Source of the DNA: Leptodactylus fallax
Taxonomy: Eukaryota; Chordata; Amphibia; Anura; Leptodactylidae
NCBI GenBank assembly: GCA_947044405.1
Contig: CAMRHE010000355.1
Span: 1,364,001-1,428,000, forward strand
Reading direction: 5' to 3'
Length of the DNA: 64,000 bases
The translations under genes were made by a program, and so were the position numbers. Of the stretch, positions 33,086 through 41,871 are shown in pieces. Every line of letters starts with the position of its first letter. The first letter of the stretch is position 1. The notes below the pieces were generated by a model. It was not told the DNA's origin, did not search any database, and worked only from the letters and a program-made list of their open reading frames with translations.

Positions 33086-34652
33086 CAGTCATGGCCAAAA
33101 GTTTTGAGAATGATACAAATATTAATTTTTACAAAGTCTACTGCTTCAGTTTTTCTAATGGCAATTTGCATATACTCCAGAATGTTATAAAGAGTGATCA
33201 GCTTAACAGCAATTACTTGCAAAGTCAATATTTGCCTAGAAAATGAACTTTATCCCCCAAAACACATTTCAACATCATTGCAGCCCTGCCTTAAAAGGAC
33301 CACCTAACCTCGTTTCAGTGATTGCTCCATTAACACAGGTGTGGGTGTTGATGAGGACAGGGCTGGAGATCAATCTGTCATGATTAAGTAAGAATGACAC
33401 CACTGGACACTTTAAAAGGAGGCTGGTGCTTGCCATCATTGTTTCTCTTCTGTTAACCATGGTTATCTCTAAAGAAACACGTGCAGTCATCATTGCACTG
33501 CGCAAAAATGGCCTAACTGGGAAGAGTATTGCAGCTAGAAAGATTGCACCTCAGTCAACAATCTATCGCATCATCAAGAACTTCAAGGAGAGAGGTTCCA
33601 TTGGTGCCAAAAAGGCTCCAGGGCGCCCAAGAAAGACCAGCAAGCGGCAGGACCGTCTCTTAAAAGTGTTTCAGCTGCGGGATCGGGCTACCAGCAGTGC
33701 AGAGCTTGCTGAGGAATGGCAGCAGGCAGGTGTGAGTGCATCTGCACGCACTGTGAGGCGGAGACTCTTGGAGCAAGGCCTGGTCTCAAGGAGGGCAGCA
33801 AAGAAGCCACTTCTCTCCAGAAAAAACATCAGGGACAGACTGATATTCTGCAAAAGGTACAGGGAGTGGACTGCTGAGGACTGGGGTAAAGTCATTTTCT
33901 CTGATGAATACCCTTTTCGATTGTTTGGAACATCTGGAAAACAGCTTATTCGGAGAAGAAGAGGTGAGCGCTACCACCAGTCTTGTCTCATGCCAACTGT
34001 AAAGCATCCTGAAACCATTCATGTGTGGGGTTGCTTCTCAGCCAAGGGAATCGGCTCTCTCACAGTCTTGCCTAAAAACACAGCCACGAATAAAGAATGG
34101 TACCAGAATGTCCTCCAAGAGCAACTTCTCCCAACCGTCCAAGAGCAGTTTGGCGCTCAACAATGCCTTTTCCAGCATGATGGAGCACCTTGCCATAAAG
34201 CAAAGGTGATAACTAAATGGCTCAGGGAACAAAACATAGAGATTTTGGGTCCATGGCCTGGAAACTCCCCAGATCTTAATCCCATTGAGAACTTGTGGTC
34301 AATCATCAAGAGACGGGTGGACAAACAAAAACCAACAAATTCAGACAAAATTAAAGCATTGATTCTGCAAGAATGGACTGCTATCAGTCAGGATTTGGTC
34401 CAGAAGTTGATTGAGAGCATGCCAGGGAGAATTGCAGAGGTCCTGAAGAAGAAGGGTCAACACTGCAAATATTGACTTGCTGCATTAACTCATTCTAACT
34501 GTCAATATAAGCTTCTGTTACTCATAATATGAATGCAATTCTATTTCTGTATGTGATAAAAACATCTGACAAACACACATAAAAACCAGAGGGCAGCAGA
34601 TCATGTGAAAATAGAATATTTGTGTCATTCTCAAAACTTTTGGCCATGACTG
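33086..34652 (+). mobile_element. Full-length Tc1-like element 6 (DD35E spacing)
   Basis: The 1,567-bp element has terminal inverted repeats of about 38 bp starting CAGTCATGGCCAAAAG and TA duplications at 33084-33085 and 34653-34654. The repeats are almost identical. With an uninterrupted transposase and matching ends it is one of the two best-preserved DNA transposons in the window. Confidence 0.93.
33459..34475 (+). CDS. Tc1-like transposase, uninterrupted (338 aa)
   Basis: I start at the ATG of MVISKETRAVIIALRK; the frame is open upstream but has no ATG there, and this start matches the family. HTH units lie at about 5-50 and 75-110, with the GRPRK linker at 55-59. The catalytic residues are D149 (FSDEY), D241 (QHDGAP) and E277 (NPIENLW). 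I count 35 residues between the last two, which would be DD35E, the spacing reported for the Traveler group; this group name needs alignment to confirm. The C-terminus is KKKGQHCKY. Some unusual residues occur: the glycine box common in Tc1 is replaced by KHPETIHVWG. Length is normal. No stop or frameshift. Confidence 0.9.
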   Translation: MVISKETRAVIIALRKNGLTGKSIAARKIAPQSTIYRIIKNFKERGSIGAKKAPGRPRKTSKRQDRLLKVFQLRDRATSSAELAEEWQQAGVSASARTVRRRLLEQGLVSRRAAKKPLLSRKNIRDRLIFCKRYREWTAEDWGKVIFSDEYPFRLFGTSGKQLIRRRRGERYHQSCLMPTVKHPETIHVWGCFSAKGIGSLTVLPKNTATNKEWYQNVLQEQLLPTVQEQFGAQQCLFQHDGAPCHKAKVITKWLREQNIEILGPWPGNSPDLNPIENLWSIIKRRVDKQKPTNSDKIKALILQEWTAISQDLVQKLIESMPGRIAEVLKKKGQHCKY

Positions 34653-34962
34653 TAGAAGAACTATCGCTACATTGCTCATTTACCTGTTTTAATGTGATAC
34701 TTGTCGATTTATGGTTATGCTGCCGCAGGTATAGAGAACTTTAGTAGGGTTACTTGAAGTCCTGCAGAAGACTGTAGTTAATGATACAGGAATAAACAAT
34801 AATGCAAAATAGCAAATTCAGCTCTGCTACATTTGTATAGGACTGTTTAGAAGGATTTTACTTCTAAATGCAGAAGAAATTTTACTAGCTACAAGAGTGC
34901 TAGGCAATAATCTAGACAGGGCCTTAGAAGCCAAGTTTAAAGGCCTCCTGAGATACTATATA

Positions 34963-34987
34963 TATATAATGTGTGTGTGTGTTTATT

Positions 34988-35036
<49 letters not shown>
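34963..35036. repeat. (TG)n/(TA)n microsatellite
   Basis: A short TG run and about 45 bp of TA at 34990-35036. Confidence 0.95.
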
Positions 35037-35038
<2 letters not shown>

Positions 35039-36090
35039 TTAAACATGTGGTAAGATCAAAAGTGATTGAGCTCGTAAAGCTTCTCGCTTACATAAAACTG
35101 GGTTTCCTTTCCAGTTATATGAGCTGGTCTGCACAGTGGAGGTCAGAAGCATGGAGCAAAGATCAAAGCCTTGCTTACAGTGATCTGTAAATAGCCCTCT
35201 ATATACAGGAGGGATACAGCAGTTGCTCATGTGTTGATGGCAGATGTAAGTTTATACCGAAAGATGAAAATCCTCTCCGAATCAAGTTCAAAGACAAGAA
35301 TGTTATAGAGAGGGATGTCCCAGAGAAGCCAGTGTTAGTAGTCATTGTTATAGGGGCCATGCAGATGTATACAGTGTAGTGTGCTGGCAGCTGTAGCAGA
35401 GTCCCACAGAGACAGATACTCAACATATTACCATTAGCAGCAGCACATATATGGATCACACTCAGATCATGACCTACATACTATTAACGTGAATTTCTTC
35501 CATAGGATGGGCTGCATCATAACCAGAAAGTCGGCCTTGTTGCCCATTGCAACCAATCATAGTACAACTTATATTTTTTTCAGAAAAATGGAGGTTCCAC
35601 TGAAGGTTGCTATAAGGCTATAAGCAATAAGGTCAATTTTCCTGGTATACAGTTTTAATAAATGAGGCCAGATATGTTCTAAGTGCATGCCAGCACTTGC
35701 TCACACTAGAGGCGGCCTGCTAAAACAGCGGATGCACACAGAGCCCGGCAGACCCCATTGACTATAATGGTGTCCTTCAGGTGTCAGTCATTTTGAAACT
35801 GAAAGCAATGGAGAAAAAAGTCCTCCATGCAGGACTTTTTTCTCTTGTGACAATTTGGGGAATTAAACTCAAAATGGCGGCTTCTCCTAGTCCAGACAGC
35901 GGTGGTTCATGGTACTGGGCGCCGGAAAGATAGCTTTCAGACGGTCCAAGTGTAAATAAAAGTGGCTTTATTCAGCTTAACTGCAACACAGCAAAACAAC
36001 AAAAAACCTATGCCACAGTTAGGGCCTAACTCACTCCTTGAGCCCCAACTGTCCTGACTATTGCTCAGCTCTAGCAACAGTCCTCTGTGA
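35037..36090. other. Non-coding DNA; possible LTR-like tail
   Basis: No gene. On the minus strand, GCTGAATAAAGCCACTTTTA at about 35963-35982 looks like the polyadenylation region of a retroelement, followed upstream by the tandem repeat below. I could not define ends. Confidence 0.3.
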
Positions 36091-36262
36091 ACGCCAGCCC
36101 TCTGGGGCAGAGCCTATCTCTCTGTCCTAGCTGGTCCACTCCTGTGGACGCCAGCCCTCTGGGACAGAGCCCTCTCTCTCTCTCTCTGTCCTAGCTGGTC
36201 CACTCCTGTGGACGCCAGCCCTCTGGGACAGAGCCTCTCTCTCTGTCCTAGCTGGTCCACCA
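36091..36262. repeat. Minisatellite, about three 55-63 bp units
   Basis: The unit GACGCCAGCCCTCTGGGACAG plus a CTCTCT tract and CTAGCTGGTCCACTCCTGTG repeats three times, varying mainly in the length of the CT run. The long frame at 36114-36380 is a by-product of the repeat. Confidence 0.9.
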
Positions 36263-37264
36263 CTTCCTGCTTCCTGCAGGACACTCCAGCCCTCCTGGAG
36301 TTACGTGCCACCACCCAAAGGTGTGGCTGAAGGCCTTTTCTGGCCTGGCCTGGGTCGCTCAACAGCGCCCTCTGGCTCACATACTTACACTCTGCAGATT
36401 TTCGGCGGACTCAGTGATGGAGACTCCAGTGCAGGTATGAACCTAGCTTTAATGGTGTTATCCTGACAGTCCTTATGCCCTATAGGATTTATATTATGTT
36501 ATCCTATAGGATTTATATTTTATATATTATATTATGAGCTACAGTAGAGCACAGGGGCATTCTGTCCATGTAATGCATGGAAGATCATTTATCTAAATGC
36601 CCCAGCTTGTAGTGCTACATGGCAGTGCTTAACCAGGCCAAATCTGCTGCTTGTTCAGGTCTTTGGAGCCAAGCATGCATGTGAAGGAAGTTTATTATTA
36701 TTATATGAAGGACGTTTATTATAACAGATACATATGATTCAAATCTTCCTCTTTCTTAGTTATTTTGCATGTTTGTATTCATTATACAATACTATCAGCC
36801 ATTACGTTTGTAAAGTTTCTGCTATAGGAAATGGCCTACATTTATTAATGTTTTATGCCTTTATCGGCATGTTTCACTCTAAAAAAAAGTGTGTAATCTG
36901 CTATGGGATACAGTTTATCAGTTTGGGAAAAAGCTAAGTTTTTTTTTGTTGCAGATTTTGCTACATTTTTTTAAGACAACAGTGGATTTGGCAGAAGACA
37001 GAAGTATGAGTGCTTTATTTATATCCGTATTCATTTTGAAGCTACTCTTGGCTTTGGCTCCTAAAACCGCAGCAAAATCAATACGAAAAAGCAGCTTTTC
37101 CGCAACGGAAACATTTATGAATTGCAACACTTTAAAATGTCACAAATTTTTACAGAACCTCACACCAGTAGATGTGGCATAAAAATTGGAGAAAAATATC
37201 TAAACATATCTAAAGGTACAACATTTTGAACAAAAGACAATGCTGCCTCCATCAATACTGACTT
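36263..37264. other. Non-coding DNA with a MITE-like stretch
   Basis: At about 36920-37110, TTGCAGATTTTGCTAC... and ...AAACCGCAGCAAAATC are inverted repeats like those of the next MITE, so a decayed relative is likely. Nothing else recognised. Confidence 0.4.
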
Positions 37265-37265
37265 A

Positions 37266-37483
37266 GGCTGAGGCCCCACGTTGCGATAACGCAGCCTTCT
37301 TTGTTGTACATTTTGTTGCGTTTTTTTGAGCCAAAGCCAAGAATGTCTGCAAAAGGAATGGAAATATATAGGATGTTCTTATACTTCTACCTTCTGCTCA
37401 ATCCACTTCTGTCTTTGGCTCAATAAAACGCAACAAAATCTGCACCAAAAAAAGCTGTGCTTCCGCAACGTGGGGCTTTAACC
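37266..37483. mobile_element. Foldback MITE with TTA duplication
   Basis: The ends GGCTGAGGCCCCACGTTGCG and, inward from the right, GGTTAAAGCCCCACGTTGCG are inverted repeats; inner blocks (TTTTGTTGCGTTTTT, TTGAGCCAAAG) pair too. TTA flanks both sides (37263-37265 and 37484-37486), as in PIF/Harbinger MITEs. Same family as 28649-29020. Confidence 0.75.
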
Positions 37484-38489
37484 TTAAAAAATTCTGATAA
37501 ATCCTCCCCAATGTGTTCATGCACATCCTTTATTCTTTTAGAGGGTACGGAAGAGTCTTATATCCTTGTAGTTTGATGCTGTGAAGTAACAGCAAATTTG
37601 CATTTCAGCTCTGTAACCAAGGTTGTAGATTGTTGTCTCAGCAACTGCATTAATTTTTACAGCTACTTTCATCTGACAACTTAACACACAGTAGAACTGA
37701 AGAAGAAATATGTTTCGGATGGATAGTAAATTTCATGTACTAAATAGCTCAGATAAAACTAGACGTCCACATGGACCTTGGGCTAGTGTTATTGCAGATT
37801 GACTCAGCTGTATGTAAGAGTTGGGGGTATTTGAAGGACAAAGTATAAAACTTCCTGGTCTTGCAGACCTTTGGAAAGAAACCAATCTAAAATTGGAAGA
37901 AACTTCTCGTAATGTTGATAACAGTTTGACTTCTCCTCTTCATTTTATCTTTTTAACACTTGGAAGAATGTTGGATTTGTTCACCGGCAGGAAAGTTTGG
38001 AATGAAACCCATGCTGTTTTTTTGCGCTGCTGTGTACTCTTGTTATAGTGGATTGCCGTTCACTTTTTCTTGGTGAATTTCTTCTTGCCTTGACAGGCGG
38101 CTTCATAGGACGTTGAAGCAGATTGAAAATCACTTTATTGTTCCTGTACTTACTTTCTGTTATGAGTCTTTTTTAAAGGCATAGAAGATGTGATCCTATA
38201 ATTCACCTCTGCTGCCCCTAACTCTACCAGGACACACAAGTATATACAGCACTTAGCTGGCATATTAGTATGCACATATAAAGAAAAGCTCCTGCTGCTT
38301 CTGCTTGAAGGCTTGGCACTGAGTAATAATTTTTATCTACAGATATTTCTAATAATAGATATCTTGCTCATTCAGTTGGCATTTGGCAAACTTTAAAGAG
38401 GAAGCGATATTTTTCTTAGAGAGAAGTTAATACTTTTATCTGATGGTGGACTTATTAACACCGGCATTAGACAAGAGACTGGTAGATCC
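37484..38489. other. Non-coding DNA, nothing recognised
   Basis: No repeats or genes recognised. Confidence 0.5.
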
Positions 38490-38812
38490 TTACAGTATAT
38501 TCACACGGAGGAATTTGGAGGTGATTTTGAGGCAGAAAAATCAAATCCAAATTCCGTCTGAAATGTGCCTCCCATTTATTTCAGTGTTAGGCAAATGGAG
38601 AATTTTTTCTGCTAGATGATTTTTTTTTCAGCTAGGAGAAAAAAAGAAGCATTCTACCTGAACTTCCCATTGAAATGAAAGGAAGGCAGATTTTAGAGCG
38701 TTTTTTTTTAAGATTTTGGAGCTATTTAAAAAAAAAAAAAATGCCTCAAAATCTGTTGTAAATTTCAGAAGCACATTTTTTCTGCCCGAATTCCTTCATG
38801 TGAACATAAAAA
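38490..38812. mobile_element. Foldback MITE (TTCACACGGAGGAATT type)
   Basis: The left end ATATTCACACGGAGGAATTTGG and the right end CCGAATTCCTTCATGTGAACATA are inverted repeats, with inner blocks GATTTTGAGGCAGAAAAAT / ATGCCTCAAAATC pairing. A partial copy of the right half lies at 39396-39473. Confidence 0.65.
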
Positions 38813-39395
38813 ACTAAAATTAAAGCTGGAGCTGTTTAACCCTTTCCCGACATGCGCCACTCAGCCGCCATTTTTATATACAGTGGAGAATCAGCCGCAA
38901 TGCCTGCAACTAGTGCCCACACTGATCTCAGGCATTAAGGCCCCCATCACCTTGTTCACAGCTGACAGAGACCAAATTTTCCTGGCAGCACATGGGCGCC
39001 GCAATTTTCCCATGGTTCGCCAACCCGGTAGTGAGATCCAAACCATTACTTTGACAGCTGGGGGCCTATGAAGCCTCCCTGGCTTGTCTCCTATTAACTT
39101 CAATTATAATCTTCTCTATACAGCCTGTAGTAGAAGTGGCGTCTTTTTGCAATGCATTAGCATTGTAATGCATTACATTAGTGAACAGACCCCCTGGGTC
39201 TTTTTGCCGGAATAGTGCCAACTCATAGAACACAGGTGACATGTTCTTTTGGCTGCACAGTTAACACTGTAAAAACAAAACCTATAAGAAAGTACCGCAA
39301 ACAAGTTTTTCTCTAATTACACCCCATTCTAAATTGTGAATGGTATCAAAAAAATTAAAATCGAAAAATGCCTGTGGCAGTAAGTGGTTAAAAAA

Positions 39396-39473
39396 ATGCC
39401 TCAAAATCTGTTGCAAATTTCTGAAGCTGATTTTTTTTTCTGCCTGACCAAATTACTTTATGTGAACATACCC
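39396..39473. repeat. Partial copy of the MITE at 38490-38812
   Basis: ATGCCTCAAAATCTGTTGCAAATTTC and the following sequence to TTATGTGAACATACCC match the right half of the MITE at 38.5 kb. Confidence 0.7.
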
Positions 39474-39476
39474 TTA

Positions 39477-39994
39477 GGCTTTATTCACATGATGAAAAAC
39501 AGCCGCCACATGGTCTTTTTGAAAACACCTTGATTTCATTGTGTCTAATCACGTCCATTTTTTTTTGACAGAGCATTTTTCATGGCCGGTAAAAAAAAAA
39601 CTTGAGCGTAACTAAACTTCCAGAAAACCTTTGATTTTCTGTCAGGATTTGTGTCATTAATAAATCTTGTAATATACTATATTAACCAAATTTGGATCCT
39701 TTTTGTGAAATCCTCTTTCCCATGTTCTGCCTCTCACTGAATGTTACTGTATATGGAAGTATGGCGCTGTGTAAGAGGTAGAGAAAATGAGGGGGGGATC
39801 CAGATGTCAAACGGATTGATGTCTAAGTTATGTTACATCGCTGTTAAAAACAGATCCGTGGGTTGAGTCAAAAAATAAAGACCAATGAAATCCATTTTTT
39901 CCATTAAAAAAACAGATACAAATCAGACGGCATTTGGCCATCAAAAAGGAAAAACAATGTGGATTTAAAACTGTCAGAAACGGACCATAAGGCC
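39477..39994. mobile_element. Possible MITE with TTA flanks
   Basis: The left end GGCTTTATTCACATGATG and the right end CCATAAGGCC give a short inverted repeat, flanked by TTA at 39474-39476 and 39995-39997. The left end resembles that of the MITE at 59231. Inner pairing is weak. Confidence 0.45.
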
Positions 39995-40309
39995 TTAGAT
40001 TTTAGTCTAGCATTTTCTTGTGATTACCTGGCATATTACACCTGGTTCTTGGATATATTTTTTTGAGGGAGAATAACATTTGTATGGAACTTTCTCCATT
40101 TGTAGTGTATCTGCTGTGCACCGTAGCAAAAAAAAAAACAACTGAAATTGAGTGTTGTTTACATGGAGTAATACAGTCAATTCCATACAAGTAGATAGAA
40201 CCTGTTCAGACATCAGAAAGTAAAGAGGACTTTTAGGCAGACATCTGCCCCAGATCCCTCTTTATTTTCTGCCCCCCGACTGAAGATAGTACGGAGTCGT
40301 ATCGGAGCA

Positions 40310-40450
40310 TAGGAGAGGTAAGTAACACTCATTATTATGTTCGCTTACATCCCCTGGGCCTCCGATCATCAAACTTCGGGGTCTGAAGAGACCCCAGAGT
40401 ATGATAATAGCAGTTTTGATTCGGACCTATTTCATCTGAACCAAACCGCC
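40310..40450. repeat. Dispersed repeat, partner of 24100-24260
   Basis: Contains GGGGTCTGAAGAGACCCCAGAGTATGATAATAGCAGTTT, the inverted counterpart of sequence at 24.13-24.18 kb. Confidence 0.6.
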
Positions 40451-40554
40451 TAGCACAGGGCCGTTTTAACACATTGGTGGACCCTGTGCAAAAGTTACAT
40501 AAGTGGGCTCCCCATCTCCACCGCTTAGAAATACTTGACCTGCACAAATTATAA

Positions 40555-40970
40555 TGTCCCCTCAATGTCCCCACATAGTATAATGCCCCTTAGTGGCTCT
40601 CACACAGTATAATGCCTCCCTACAGGCCCCATACAATATAATGCCCCTCATAATGTCCCCTTTCAGGTTGCCCCCACATTTTCATGTTCCCCTCCAGGTT
40701 TCCCCCCCCCATATTCATGTCCCTCCACCTCCCTGGTTGCCCTCACAGTGTCATTCCCCCCCCCCCCCCAAGTTTCCCCCACACACTCATGTCCCCCTCA
40801 GGCTGCCCCTCACAGTTTCATATCCCCCTGAGGTTGCCCCCATAGTGTCATGTCCCCCCCGATTGCTACCACGGTATCGTGTCCCCCCCCAACCCCCAGG
40901 TTGCCCCCATAGTGTCATGTTCCCCCCAGGTTGACCCCTGCTCCTGCAGCGGGGATCGATAAGTAAATAG
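40555..40970. repeat. C-rich minisatellite; its 3' part is copied at 45703
   Basis: Irregular units of about 30-35 bp built on CCCCATAGTGTCATGTCCCCC and AGGTTG. The part 40766-40970 recurs at 45703-45876 on the far side of the PLE. A proline-rich open frame on the plus strand results from the C-rich units and is not a gene. Confidence 0.9.
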
Positions 40971-41102
40971 AGGGATACCAGTAGCGAACCTGTATCTGAA
41001 TCCACAACAAGGGACAAGGAACAGGAAGGCTTGTAGAAAGACACAGCGCTTCACCACGGATGATACGTCAAAATCACACTTTAATCCAGACACGAATAAA
41101 AA

Positions 41103-41155
41103 ACACACGACGCCGGGATTGGCGTTTCGGGGCAATACCCCTTTTTCAAGTGTAT
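41103..41155 (-). ncRNA. Hammerhead-shaped motif with variant core in the PLE 3' region
   Basis: Minus strand, in order: ACAC (stem I), TTGAAAAA (core position), GGGG-TATTG-CCCC (stem II), GAAA, CGCC-AATCCC-GGCG (stem III), TC, GTGT (stem I partner). The three helices, the GAAA box and the expected cleavage triplet GUC are all in the right order. Only the CUGAUGA core is replaced by UUGAAAAA. PLEs are known to carry hammerhead ribozymes, so origin is clear; self-cleavage is doubtful. Confidence 0.6.
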
Positions 41156-41744
41156 AACTAATAAAACAGAAAATACAAACACCACAAATCTCATTCAGGG
41201 AAATACACATTTAAAAATTATATACCAATATAAAATTATATAAAAATTAAATAAAAATTATATACATAAAAAATGTACACATGATTCCGTTGTATGTATA
41301 TAAGTTCATCCCAGTGTCATAAAGAATGCAGTTAAAATATATATTGTTACTAAAAAGAAAGGAGGGGAGAATAGCATCTAAAAAGTGTCTCATAGACTCT
41401 CCAAAGTGCAAGAATCAATAGGGATCATCTAATAGCAACAGTAAGAGGACATAGATACATAAGAACTCTAGAGAATGCTAGCACAATATCAATGTGATTT
41501 CTAGAGAACATTAGCACGGTATTGATACGACATAGGATGAAACCATAGAATAAGGATTGCAAGGAGAGAACAACATAGGACTTACCAGTGTCAGTAGACA
41601 GAGAGACATGTGGTTGGGTCTAATTTGCTGGGTAATATACCCTCTGAGCGGCGTCTAAAAATCTGCACTGCACATGTGCAAAAAAAAAAAAAAAAAAAAA
41701 CTTTATACAAATGATGATAGTAGGAAGTAAACATAAAAAAAAAA

Positions 41745-41752
<8 letters not shown>

Positions 41753-41783
<31 letters not shown>
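41753..41783. repeat. (TA)n microsatellite in the PLE 3' region
   Basis: Uninterrupted TA run between a poly-A tract (41734-41746) and the end of ORF2. Confidence 0.95.
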
Positions 41784-41787
<4 letters not shown>

Positions 41788-41871
41788 TACATCAATGGAA
41801 TTGTCCAATAATATAAAATCAAACATGTTGATAGACCATAATTGCAATAATTAGGTGAGGTAGGACATGAC

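Noticed and set aside
34990..35036. CRISPR-like or regulatory array
   Set aside because: It is a simple TA microsatellite; nothing in the window supports a prokaryotic system.
36114..36380. Open frame with repeated peptide units
   Set aside because: By-product of the minisatellite at 36091-36262.
40593..40934. Proline- and histidine-rich open frame of 113 codons
   Set aside because: It is produced by the C-rich minisatellite units and has no support as a gene.
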